64,000 nucleotides of DNA from Flavobacteriaceae bacterium NBU2977 (GTDB lineage: Bacteria > Bacteroidota > Bacteroidia > Flavobacteriales > Flavobacteriaceae): NCBI GenBank assembly GCA_019931105.1, contig JAIOUW010000002.1, forward strand, positions 950,558 to 1,014,557, read 5' to 3'. A program made the position numbers and the translations under genes. Under the pieces are notes generated by a model. That model worked only from the letters and a program-made list of their open reading frames with translations. It did not search any database and was not told the DNA's origin. This document shows positions 25,112 through 34,803 of the stretch, in pieces (position 1 is the stretch's first letter; every line of letters starts with the position of its first letter).

Positions 25112-25654
25112 TTATTGGTTGATTGAAATATTAAAATTGATTTTTGTTTTATAGAATAATTTTTCCATTTTTGGAAAAAGTAGACTGTCTTCTAAATTTC
25201 GATTGGATTCCCAATGTTTATCGGTGATATATGCACCGAAACCTGAAAATTTCAGCTCTGTCAAGGTCGACCTCGCACCCGTAGAAAGTTTAAAATGTAC
25301 TGTTGTATGCTTACCGAACTCACGGTTAGGGTAATCGGTTAAGATGTGATAACAGCCATTTTCATCTGTTATCAAGCTGCCCTTATGACCCAATTTTTTT
25401 GAATCGGGCGATAGGTGCCAAAATTCGATTAGGACACCTCTCAATATATTTTTGCCAGTATCATCAAAAATTTGTCCCGATATCTCGATTTGTTTACCAA
25501 ATAGTTTCTTTCGTATATCCTTTACATGCAATACTCCGCTTTCAAATTGCATCGTTGAAATGGATGGCCGCACTTTGGATGGAAATAACATAAGCCCACT
25601 AGAGGCTATTAAAGAATTCTTGAGGAAATTCCTTCTCAGGTAGTTTTGTTTCAT
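25112..25654 (-). CDS. Intradiol-dioxygenase-fold exported protein
   Basis: From the ATG at 25654 the product has 180 residues and starts MKQNYLRRNFLKNSLIASSG, a Tat-like or lipoprotein-free signal (RRNFLK motif, hydrophobic core). Residues ~45-140 resemble the beta-sandwich of intradiol dioxygenases: ISGQIFDDTGKNILRGVLIEFWHLS, then ITDENGCYHILTDYP. The usual Tyr/Tyr/His/His iron ligands are not all evident, so catalysis is doubtful and a binding role is possible. The longer frame from 25705 adds 17 unlikely residues upstream of the signal and was not used. It leads a three-gene leftward group with the tail-collar protein and the TSP3 surface protein. Confidence 0.75.
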   Translation of the reverse strand: MKQNYLRRNFLKNSLIASSGLMLFPSKVRPSISTMQFESGVLHVKDIRKKLFGKQIEISGQIFDDTGKNILRGVLIEFWHLSPDSKKLGHKGSLITDENGCYHILTDYPNREFGKHTTVHFKLSTGARSTLTELKFSGFGAYITDKHWESNRNLEDSLLFPKMEKLFYKTKINFNISINQ

Positions 25655-26411
25655 ATTCCTATAGGTTTGGTCATTTACAAAACCATAGGAAGTAAATCGG
25701 TTCAATTAAGGTGTGGGGTAATACAGACTGATTATCAATGAATTTTAATCAAAAAAATCAATTGAAAGGATGGAAGATAGGTTTTTGTTTATATAATGCT
25801 AATGAAATTGTATAAATGGTATGGTTTTCACGATAAACGACGAAAAAAGTGTTAAATAATTCAAATCCAAGATTTAAGAGTTCTTCGAAATACTGCATTA
25901 TGGAAATATTGGCCCAAAATTAACTCAGTAATAATATCGGGGACATTTATCTCTCTATTGATTAAAGAAATATATTAAGTTTCAAGAAAAAAACTTTTAA
26001 CGTACAAAACCAAAAAGCCTAATTTTAAATTGTTATTAAAGACAAAATAATATTGCCATGGAATGAGAGCTATTTATATAATATGCCGTACCAACACCTG
26101 CATCCACATTTAAGCATGGCAGAGCCTGGCATTCAACATACTAGCTTGAGTAATAAAATTGGTTTTTGAAAAAGAATCACCTCCTATCATAAAAATAAAA
26201 GTACATCTGTATTTAGTCACCCATGAGTTCAAACCATGCATATTATTATAGGGACAAAAGCTTAGGCGTTTGAAAACCTCGGTGTTCATCGGTCATTATG
26301 TAATCAATAAATCAGATGCAAATTTCTATTTTAAACCTCAAAAATATTCTATGCAATAAACGTGTCAATCAAAGAGAAAAATCTCGATACCGATAAAAAA
26401 ATGAGAAAAAT

Positions 26412-26450
26412 ATGTTGGCCAGAACATCTGCCATGCGATGCAGGAATAAT
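26412..26450 (+). repeat. Divergent yebC 3'-end repeat, copy 4
   Basis: Matches 8896-8934 at 29 of 39 positions with no gap, including the 12-base stretch ATGCAGGAATAA at the stop. In the yebC frame it reads GQNICHAMQE-stop against VQNVYHTMQE-stop, so it looks like the old or foreign end of a yebC gene. Nothing yebC-like lies further upstream. Confidence 0.65.
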
Positions 26451-26464
26451 AAACTTCTCAACAT

Positions 26465-26507
26465 TAAAAAAAGGGGGAGCCGCTTTGCGGCTCCCCCTTT
26501 TTTTTAT
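26465..26507 (-). terminator. Strong bidirectional terminator
   Basis: An 11-bp perfect G/C-rich stem (GGGGGAGCCGC / GCGGCTCCCCC, loop TTT) with A-runs on the left and T-runs on the right. It lies 18 bases past the stop of the leftward surface protein gene at 26525. Confidence 0.9.
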
Positions 26508-26524
26508 TTAATTTTTCGGCCAAA

Positions 26525-29500
26525 TCATTCTTTCTTGATGACCAGGCTTTCCTGGTAAACCCCTCCGTTTTCGTCGGTGGCCTGCAAGAAATAAATTCCT
26601 GTCCCCAATTCCTCAACATTCAGGTCATCGCCCAAATTGGTGCTTGGCACGGTTTTTACCAAACGGCCTGTGACATCAAAAATGGAAACATTAATGTACT
26701 TTATCGGGGTCTTAAAACTAACCGATACCACATTGCTCGCAGGGTTAGGATACAACTCCATTTCATTGGACTTTCCATTAACATAATTCTTGCCCGAACT
26801 ACCGAGCGGACATCCATAGATCTCGACCTCGGCCATGTGCAGTATGCCCGTGCCCGCAAGCTGTACCCGCACGTACCTGCCATTGACATCCACGGAAAAG
26901 CTCTCCTCGAGGTCCGCGGCGCCATCGAAGTACACCGAAGTGATACCGGGGTCATCCAATAGCGAGGCCAGGGTCGCACCCGGGGTGAAGGGCTCATCGC
27001 TGATCAACACGTAAAAATTGTTCAATCGGGATTCAAGTCCGTTCGTACGGTTATAGATGTCGATGCGAAGGAGCTGGGACAGCTCGATGAGCTCCACCTG
27101 CCACCACGGCTGGTACTCGCCCACGGCCGTATGCTGAAGGTCCACCGACGAGCCCCATGGAATGGTCCCCGCGCGGTTCCCGTCGTTGGCGTACCTCGCC
27201 TCGCCCGTGCCATAGGTACTCGATTGAGAGGAGGGCCTATCCAACGCTAGGTTAGGGGAAATGCAATCGGCAGGGTTCACGATAATCTCCGTACTGGCCG
27301 ATATCGTGCATGTACCCTCGGTATAGGTATAGGTAGCCGAATAGAAGCCAATGCCCTGACCCGGGTCAAAAATACCTTCCGCGGAGACATCCCCCGACCA
27401 TATGCCTCCCAAAGGGCTGGCCGTAAGGCTCTGGGGACCTTCGGTACCCAAAAATGGACCTACGGGGTCTATCGCCACCTGGATCTCCTCACAGGGGTCC
27501 GGGCCGAGGGGGCAACCGTAGACCTCGACCTCGGCCATGTGAAGTATGCCCGTGCCCGACAGCTGTACCCTTACATACCGGCCGTTCACGTCCACCGGAA
27601 AGCTCTCCTCGAGGCCCGCGGCGCCATCGAAGTACACCGAGGTGATACCGGGGTCTTCCAATAGCGAGGCCAGGGTCGCACCCGGGGCGAAGGGATCATC
27701 GCTGATCAACACGTAAAAATTGTTCAATCGGGATTCAAGTCCGTTCGTACGGTTATAGATGTCGATGCGAAGGAGCTGGGACAGCTCGATGAGCTCCACC
27801 TGCCACCACGGCTGGTACTCGCCCACGGCCGTATGCTGAAGGTCCACCGACGAGCCCCATGGAATCGTCCCCGCGCGGTTCCCGTCGTTGGCGTACAGCG
27901 CCTCGCCCGTACCATAGGTACTCGATTGCGAGGAGGGCCTATCCAACGCTAGGTTGGAAGAGGTGCAATTGGTGTCACAATCGGCGTTCTTACCCCCATC
28001 GGTAATCGTCCAACCAAAATCGTCGATCAGTTTTTGGCGGGCTTCTTCGCCTAGGCAGTATTGGCTGTGGCCACCATCGAATGCAACTCCGCTTTGGAGT
28101 TGTTGAGTGCTCCAACCGTTTAAGGTGTTGTCGTAGTTTTGAATCGAAAGACCTATATCTTTAAACATTCCGCCCATTGAGAAAACCTGAGCAATCTTCC
28201 AGTTGCCTAAATTTTGGTTAAAGGAAGATGCCCCGGAGAACATCCCATGCATATTAGTGACATTTTCTACATTCCATCGCGCCAAATCTTGATTAAAGCT
28301 TTTGGCTCCAGAGAACATAGTTCTCATACTGGATACATTACTTACATCCCAATCTCCAATGTTCTGATTAAAGCTTTCATTTAAGGAAAACATTCCCGTC
28401 ATATCTTGTACCTTACTAACATCCCATTGACCTATGTTCTGATTGAACTGCATTCCAGGAAAGAGAATACTATCAAACATATATTCCATGTTAGATACAC
28501 TGCTTACATCCCAGTTACCAATGTCCTGATTAAAGGAGATTGCACTAGCGAACATATATCCCATGTCCTCGACATTGCCTACGTTCCATGTTGATATATC
28601 CTGGTTAAATTGATAAGCTGTTATAAACATACTATTCATATTAGTTATTCCTGAAACGTCCCATTGTCCAATAGATTCATTACCAATTAAATTATTACAA
28701 TCCCCGAACATTAGCGATAAGTCAGTTACCTGGGAAAAGTTTGGCACATCTAAGGTTTTTAAATCCATATTAATACAGCTGTAAAAAGACCTCTCCATTG
28801 ACCTCCAAATAATATCACCCCACTGGTCTACTGCAATCAATTTGCCCTTATCGCCCGAGTTATTAAAATAAATCCTGGGAAATTCCCCTGAAATTGAAAC
28901 TTGATAGGTGCCCGGTGTTTCATACGTATGTGTGATATCACCATTAACCCCTTCGTTGAAACTACCATCTCCCCAATCGACCGTATAATCATAAAACGCT
29001 CCGGGGAATGTCGGAATCATAATCTGATTATCCTCTGAAGTACCAGGGTTATCTGTTTTCCAAGTGGTGATAAAGGGTCTAAAGGGTTCATCTTGCAACA
29101 TGACGCTGACCGACCATTGTTGCTCACTTTGGTCTTCAGCCGTGACAGTATAAGACACGGGTTGACTAAAATCTTGAGCAATGCCTTCTTCAGGCGAAAC
29201 GGTCGCACCGGCGGAAACGGAGATATTGCTTGGCGCAAGTGCCGTCACATCGGTATCGAAGGGCATGGTGATTGTAATGGTTTTTTCCAAGGGGTCGATT
29301 TGGGCCTCCCCGACCTGATTCGGTATTTCGAAGCCCGTAATGTCATTTTCCATCGAAGCGTCGAACATGACCGTTATCGTCTGGGTGCATTGCCCTACAT
29401 TGCCGGCCACATCCATGGTTTCCCAAATGATAGTGGTCGTACCGACAGGATAAGGTTCGTTCAATGGTTCGTTGTCGCTTCGTGTTCCATTGACCTGTAG

Positions 29501-32500
29501 TTCCGCAGGACAATTATCCGTAGCACCGGCGGTACCTACTTCCAGGACCAGCGGACTGCCATTATTACTTATCGTCGAAATATCGGCCGGGCAGATGACC
29601 GTCGGGCCCTCTTCATCAACAATGGTAATCAATTGCTCGCAACTTTCCGAGGTATTTCCGGCTTCATCTGTTGCCGTCCAAGTGATGGTCGTCTCCCCTA
29701 TCGGAAAGGGATCGGTCAATTCTAAATTGTCACTTCTTATTGCCTCAAAAATGAAGGTTTCGGAGATATTATCTGTGGCCGTAGGCTCTAAAATGGGGAA
29801 GTTGGCGTCACAAGCATCTTCATCGGTGGAAGCAACAACAGGCTCCGGACATGTAATCACGGGGGGCTCGATATCATCAGCTGTACCGGGCACCAATCCG
29901 GGAGACCCCACATCTGTCCTGGGCGTGTTACTGGTATAAGCACCTTCTTCGCCATCGATACTTAGCGCCCAATTGTTACCATCTTCATTATCAGATTCGA
30001 TATTGCTCAAATAAATGGAACTTTGGCCATCATCAACAGGCCATCCCTCCTCGTTGTTTTTATAAGTCACTTGTTGCACGATGTTTCCGTTGGTATCCCA
30101 GATAGTAATCAGGTCGCCTGAACCATTACCCAATGTGGGCCATGCCGTAACTGGAATCAAGTACACATCTCCCCAAACATCCTTGAAGTCCTGCTCTGAA
30201 GTGTCATCTGCATCAAAGAGAATTGCCGATTGACCCGCTTCTAGTAAACCACTTAAAATATTAGCTTCGGAGGGTTGGGTATTTGTATCATCAAAATAAA
30301 ATCCGCTACTAAAGTCGATGGGGTCGGGTCCATTATTATAAACTTCTATCCACTCCCAACCGGAATCGGTACCGCCGGGATTATACATAATCTCGGTAAC
30401 GATTAAATCTATCGGTCCGGAAGCTGTAACGCCATTTAGGGTAATATCATTACCGTCACCACCCACATAGCTAATTGTTCCAGAAAACGCGCCAAAACTT
30501 ACCGCGGTGCCTTCAGCCAATTCGGCAAATGTTCCGGTAATGGCATCGATCCCATCGTTATCGATCAAGACAATTTCATCGTTGTCACCATTGGCATAAC
30601 CACCTAACAGGTTCAATGTTGCACCGTTTATGTTTACCGTACCCGTAACAACCACTTGATCGTGTTCAAGGCCAGGCAAAGGACCATTTACCTCGGCATC
30701 TAAAGTACTGCCATTTTCAAGGACAAGATCGCCTGTATTCAAAACACCAGGGCTTGCACCGGGAGCAATAATCGACGAACCATCTATATTCACCGTACCA
30801 ATAATGGAACCTACACCTACCAAGGTGGAACTGTTGGAGAAATTGGCAGCATCGCCAACATTGATTATCAGGTTATTGGTATCAAATACACTGTTGTCGA
30901 CATTCAAATGGTTCAAATCCAACTCACCTGAACCTGTAACCCGGACATTCAAATTGTTCAAGAACAATCCGTTTTCGGAACCCAAAAGTTGTAAAGGTGT
31001 TTCAATGGCGATCGAGTTGTTACCACCCGCACCATCGACGGTGATTCCGCCAGTGATATTTGCCAAAGGTACCTCTACCGTGTTCGCATCGATTTGTACT
31101 ACATCATCACCACTAATCGAAATGGAATCGGATGTATTGACAATTCTAAGATTAGTACCGTTGACAGACAGTTCGAATATATCATCAATATTACCATTAA
31201 CATCAGTTATCTGCAATATGCCTTCTGTTGATAGTGTAATATTGGTCTCAGGTGTCTGTAAAACACCGGAATATTCGTAAATAGCTACTTTTCCTTTCTG
31301 ACCTTCATATCCAGGGCCTCCTAAGATAATAATGTCGCCTTCTTTGTTCATGGCCAAGTCTTGACCCACTTGTGCATAAATTGGTTGCCCCAGTAGCTGC
31401 CATTGTGCCCCATTATATTGAAAAATTCGTGTCGGCTGGCCAAAGTCTCCGATCAATACGATATCACCTATTCCATTAATATCTACCTGATAACCCGGTT
31501 GCTCAGTATTTGGCCCAGGTGTTACTGGGCCTATTGTATTGCCCAATTGAGACCATGAACCGTTCGCAAATTGAAAGATTTTTGCATAATCGGCAGCATT
31601 GGCACCTACTACCATTTGGTCACCTACATCATTAAGTGCGACGGATATGCCAAAAAAATCTTGATTGCCATCGGCGGTCAAATCAGTACCCAGTTGTTGC
31701 CAATTGTCATCTACCAGTTCGAAGACCTTGACATAACCGCCTGCCAAGGGCAATGAATAACCACTTTTACCTACCTGATAAGCCCCCACTGCCAAACGGG
31801 TTCCCGCCGCATTCAGACTTACATCCCTACCAAAATTATCGCCGAACTCAGAACCGGTTAGATTTTGCCCTACTTGCTCCCACTGGTTCCCAGCCCATTG
31901 ATATACCACAGCGAGACCCGTCTCATTATTTTCACCAGCATAACCTATTACCAAATTGTTTCCGCTCGCATCAAAATCGACTTTTTGAATAAAAGCCACC
32001 CCTGCGGCAGGAATCTCGGCACCTAATGGCGACCAAATATCCGAGAGCAATTGAAATACCTGAACATCTCCATCAGCTTGGCTTACGGCCAGCCGGTCGC
32101 CGGCGTCATTCAAATCGATTCCGCTTCTACTGCGCCCAAATTGACCTCCGGAAACTGAATTACCAAGTACATTCCAATTATCACCACTTCTTTCAAGAAC
32201 GGTTACCACACCCACATTTCCATTACCATTGGTATTCGGACTCACATAGGCTATTCTGTTACCCAGCGCATTTATACTAACTCCCGCCCCTAATTGATTT
32301 TCGGTGGCACCCACAAAAGGCTGACCCACCTGAAACCAACAATCACCTGAACCTGTTACTGTGATTAATTGTCGACAAGATTCCGAAACATTGCCCGCTT
32401 CATCAGTCGCTGTCCAGTCTATCGTAGTTTCACCAACAAAGAAGGGATCTGTCAAAGGTCTTTCATCGCTACGGATACCCACAAAGGTAAAATTGGTCGA

Positions 32501-34459
32501 TACGTTATCGCTAGCTGTTGGGTCTGTAAGGGTTACCGAGGTAGAACAACTTGCACCCGCAATAGCATTAATATCAGATGGACATGTAATTAAAGGTGTT
32601 TCGGAATCTATGGAGGAGTCGATACAAAAAGTAAATGCTTGAATGTTTGCAAATTGACCTCCACCGAACAGTACTACACCGTTTTTTGTAACACGATAAC
32701 TTCCGCTACCCTGACCACAACAAATACCGTCCCCAAATGAATCTTCAATGATAAATTGATAAGTGCCATCTGGTAAACCCGTAATTTGTTCAGTTATAGT
32801 CGTGTTCGACTGGGCGGCGGTATAACTTGCCTCTGCTAGAATTGCACTGCCATCGGCATTAATGATACGCCACGAGGTTTCTTCGGCGAAACTATCAAAA
32901 ACGATTTCTAAATCCAGGTCCCCCGAAACGCATGGGGTATCGCCCAGTTCGGTAGTGAATTGCCAATCAAAACCAAATCCGTCCGAGCTAGTACCGACCC
33001 AATCATTACCGGCCAAATCCTCAAAATGACCTGATTTTATGGCCAACCGTAAGGATTTGTTTGGCGGTAAAGGTTGCAGCGGTGTTATAGTCAAAGTTGA
33101 AACATTGCCATCATCCGTCAAGGAAAGACCTCCGTTGGCAATACTAAGATCCGCCAAGGTAATAAATCCACCCGTTGAGCTTGGTTCATAAATATTCGCG
33201 ATTAGATTATCATCGGTGCTTTGTACGATTTCATTAAAAAGTACCGTGAATACTTGATCTAGGGGAACATTCGCACGTTCGTTCAATGGTTCTAGAACGG
33301 CTATTGGCGGTTGGGCGTCAGATGTATCATTTGGATCGAACTTTTGAACAATAGTGTTGAAAGCGTTATTATTAGGCCCTTTGTCCATATAGGTAAGATA
33401 AGTGACATTGCTGACATCAACTAACACGGATGTCCAAGCCGATGTATTTTCTGCAACATTTAATGAGCCTAAGGGCTCCCATGTGTTTGCATTGAGTCTT
33501 AGTATAGATGCCTTCCCCTCATTATTATAATCTAAAAAAGAAATGTGGGGTATTCCAGAATCACCTACATATAGAGATGACTGGCCCAAACCTACACCGG
33601 TATCTGTGGTGCCGGTTACTACAGGGTTAGTTCCGGCAAAGACCCATTCTGTACCGTCGAACCGCTTTACATAGGTCTGGTAATTGGATACCGGATCTTG
33701 GAAGACTATTTCTGAATAGAGCACATAAGGCATTCCGTTTGCATCCAAATCCATATCGATATTGGCCGCAAACGACGGTACGACCACGGCCTCGTTACCT
33801 ACAATTTGCCAATCATTGCCATCAAAACTATATACGACAACCCCTGGCCCGTTCACATTTGCCAAGATAATAGGGTAACCATCTGAATTTATATCAATGT
33901 GATGAGGAGTAGCATAAGGGGGAGAAAAATTATCATCGCCTACGGGTAACCAGTTCGATCCATCAAACATTCTTACTTTAATCCGAACATCATTTTCATA
34001 ATCACGGTATACAAGAATAGGAGTGTCGTTACTGTCTAAGACGATTTGTGAAAATCCTAGGGCTTGCGAAACAAAAGAACTTCCTACAATTTCCCAATTT
34101 GACCCATTAAATTTCTGCACGGTCACACCATTTAAACAGCTATATGCGAGGTACACATTTCCCAGTGAATCAAAATCCAAGGAAAAATCCGCACAGTTTT
34201 CATCGGTGAAATTCGGTGTTCCAACATAAGTCCAATTTCCATTATCGAATTTTCGAACATTACCTTTAGAGTTGTTATTGATATCAGCATACGCAATATA
34301 TAATACATCACTGTCATTCAGTGCTGATGTTTGCCGATATGAAGGGCCGAGGGTAGGTACGTTTGGTTCATCAGAACCTACATTTTTCCATGTTTGAGAG
34401 TGGAGCGAATAAAACGAAAAAAGAAAAAGCAATGATAAGGTAATTGTAAAATTTCTCAT
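26525..34459 (-). CDS. Very large multidomain T9SS-exported surface protein
   Basis: About 2644 residues from the ATG at 34459, which directly precedes the signal peptide (MRNFTITLSLLFLF... LHSQ); an upstream TTG at 34483 adds eight residues and is less likely. In order: a propeller-like repeat region (30-395); an SbsA/Big_5 Ig-like domain (~400-510); a Cys-containing domain with FGDGICCGQGSG (~515-620); an HYR domain; FG-GAP-like repeats (~720-1110); a region of parallel-beta character; a lamin-tail domain (~1360-1530; IVTEIMYNPGG); two HYR domains; a DUF5018-like part; a PKD-like strand; DUF285/BspA-like repeats (~1870-2140; repeated FNQDIGNWDVS-NM-MF); two near-identical F5/8-type C (discoidin) domains separated by an Ig-like piece (~2170-2560); and a T9SS type A sorting domain (ELYPNPASNVVSVSF... 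LVIKKE). A giant adhesin or glycan-binding protein is the likely role. Confidence 0.88.
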   Translation of the reverse strand: MRNFTITLSLLFLFSFYSLHSQTWKNVGSDEPNVPTLGPSYRQTSALNDSDVLYIAYADINNNSKGNVRKFDNGNWTYVGTPNFTDENCADFSLDFDSLGNVYLAYSCLNGVTVQKFNGSNWEIVGSSFVSQALGFSQIVLDSNDTPILVYRDYENDVRIKVRMFDGSNWLPVGDDNFSPPYATPHHIDINSDGYPIILANVNGPGVVVYSFDGNDWQIVGNEAVVVPSFAANIDMDLDANGMPYVLYSEIVFQDPVSNYQTYVKRFDGTEWVFAGTNPVVTGTTDTGVGLGQSSLYVGDSGIPHISFLDYNNEGKASILRLNANTWEPLGSLNVAENTSAWTSVLVDVSNVTYLTYMDKGPNNNAFNTIVQKFDPNDTSDAQPPIAVLEPLNERANVPLDQVFTVLFNEIVQSTDDNLIANIYEPSSTGGFITLADLSIANGGLSLTDDGNVSTLTITPLQPLPPNKSLRLAIKSGHFEDLAGNDWVGTSSDGFGFDWQFTTELGDTPCVSGDLDLEIVFDSFAEETSWRIINADGSAILAEASYTAAQSNTTITEQITGLPDGTYQFIIEDSFGDGICCGQGSGSYRVTKNGVVLFGGGQFANIQAFTFCIDSSIDSETPLITCPSDINAIAGASCSTSVTLTDPTASDNVSTNFTFVGIRSDERPLTDPFFVGETTIDWTATDEAGNVSESCRQLITVTGSGDCWFQVGQPFVGATENQLGAGVSINALGNRIAYVSPNTNGNGNVGVVTVLERSGDNWNVLGNSVSGGQFGRSRSGIDLNDAGDRLAVSQADGDVQVFQLLSDIWSPLGAEIPAAGVAFIQKVDFDASGNNLVIGYAGENNETGLAVVYQWAGNQWEQVGQNLTGSEFGDNFGRDVSLNAAGTRLAVGAYQVGKSGYSLPLAGGYVKVFELVDDNWQQLGTDLTADGNQDFFGISVALNDVGDQMVVGANAADYAKIFQFANGSWSQLGNTIGPVTPGPNTEQPGYQVDINGIGDIVLIGDFGQPTRIFQYNGAQWQLLGQPIYAQVGQDLAMNKEGDIIILGGPGYEGQKGKVAIYEYSGVLQTPETNITLSTEGILQITDVNGNIDDIFELSVNGTNLRIVNTSDSISISGDDVVQIDANTVEVPLANITGGITVDGAGGNNSIAIETPLQLLGSENGLFLNNLNVRVTGSGELDLNHLNVDNSVFDTNNLIINVGDAANFSNSSTLVGVGSIIGTVNIDGSSIIAPGASPGVLNTGDLVLENGSTLDAEVNGPLPGLEHDQVVVTGTVNINGATLNLLGGYANGDNDEIVLIDNDGIDAITGTFAELAEGTAVSFGAFSGTISYVGGDGNDITLNGVTASGPIDLIVTEIMYNPGGTDSGWEWIEVYNNGPDPIDFSSGFYFDDTNTQPSEANILSGLLEAGQSAILFDADDTSEQDFKDVWGDVYLIPVTAWPTLGNGSGDLITIWDTNGNIVQQVTYKNNEEGWPVDDGQSSIYLSNIESDNEDGNNWALSIDGEEGAYTSNTPRTDVGSPGLVPGTADDIEPPVITCPEPVVASTDEDACDANFPILEPTATDNISETFIFEAIRSDNLELTDPFPIGETTITWTATDEAGNTSESCEQLITIVDEEGPTVICPADISTISNNGSPLVLEVGTAGATDNCPAELQVNGTRSDNEPLNEPYPVGTTTIIWETMDVAGNVGQCTQTITVMFDASMENDITGFEIPNQVGEAQIDPLEKTITITMPFDTDVTALAPSNISVSAGATVSPEEGIAQDFSQPVSYTVTAEDQSEQQWSVSVMLQDEPFRPFITTWKTDNPGTSEDNQIMIPTFPGAFYDYTVDWGDGSFNEGVNGDITHTYETPGTYQVSISGEFPRIYFNNSGDKGKLIAVDQWGDIIWRSMERSFYSCINMDLKTLDVPNFSQVTDLSLMFGDCNNLIGNESIGQWDVSGITNMNSMFITAYQFNQDISTWNVGNVEDMGYMFASAISFNQDIGNWDVSSVSNMEYMFDSILFPGMQFNQNIGQWDVSKVQDMTGMFSLNESFNQNIGDWDVSNVSSMRTMFSGAKSFNQDLARWNVENVTNMHGMFSGASSFNQNLGNWKIAQVFSMGGMFKDIGLSIQNYDNTLNGWSTQQLQSGVAFDGGHSQYCLGEEARQKLIDDFGWTITDGGKNADCDTNCTSSNLALDRPSSQSSTYGTGEALYANDGNRAGTIPWGSSVDLQHTAVGEYQPWWQVELIELSQLLRIDIYNRTNGLESRLNNFYVLISDDPFAPGATLASLLEDPGITSVYFDGAAGLEESFPVDVNGRYVRVQLSGTGILHMAEVEVYGCPLGPDPCEEIQVAIDPVGPFLGTEGPQSLTASPLGGIWSGDVSAEGIFDPGQGIGFYSATYTYTEGTCTISASTEIIVNPADCISPNLALDRPSSQSSTYGTGEARYANDGNRAGTIPWGSSVDLQHTAVGEYQPWWQVELIELSQLLRIDIYNRTNGLESRLNNFYVLISDEPFTPGATLASLLDDPGITSVYFDGAADLEESFSVDVNGRYVRVQLAGTGILHMAEVEIYGCPLGSSGKNYVNGKSNEMELYPNPASNVVSVSFKTPIKYINVSIFDVTGRLVKTVPSTNLGDDLNVEELGTGIYFLQATDENGGVYQESLVIKKE
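26790..27960 (-). repeat. Duplicated G+C-rich F5/8-type C domain modules, 702-base period
   Basis: The two discoidin-like modules (about 26810-27255 and 27515-27957) are nearly identical at DNA level; for example, the block starting at 27019 recurs at 27721. Line 27061-27120 has 39 G/C in 60 by hand count, against 25 in 60 at 28561-28620 in the same gene. The modules are therefore of different base composition from their host gene. Confidence 0.85.
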
Positions 34460-34803
34460 AATGGTTGTGTTTTGGTTATTCAAAAAATTGGAAGGCCAAG
34501 CTTAATATAGGGCACTAAACTAACCGCCAATATAACACCACAAAGCATCCAAGTAAATACCTATTAATGGGTATTCTCTTATTAGGAAGTAAAGTTTATC
34601 AAAGAGATCTGGGAAGATTACAACTTTTGATTTGCACGTTGAAACTATACAGAACGACCAAATCCCTTAAATTTTTGTTGTGAAGTACTTCAATTTTGTG
34701 GTATAAATCTGTCAAATTTGATGTAGTGTACTTCGCTAATATTCTTTGGATGCCAAATAAATATCAGATCAGAAACAATAATATTAGATTTATTAAGAGA
34801 AAG
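34460..34803. other. Intergenic region, nothing recognised
   Basis: 344 A/T-rich bases between the start of the giant surface gene and the end of the acyltransferase gene. The surface gene promoter should lie here, but no TAnnTTTG on the minus strand was found. There is no hairpin terminator for the leftward acyltransferase operon. Confidence 0.6.

Larger units (their letters stand above)
25655..26524. other. Long A/T-rich intergenic region
   Basis: 870 bases without a convincing gene on either strand. It presumably holds the promoter of the leftward group starting at 25654, though no TAnnTTTG element was found. It contains a divergent yebC 3'-end copy at 26412 and a strong terminator at 26465. 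Confidence 0.7.

Noticed and set aside
27022..27915. Arg-rich frames in the G+C-rich discoidin modules
   Set aside because: They are shadow frames caused by the high G+C content; the real frame encodes conserved F5/8 C domains in both copies.
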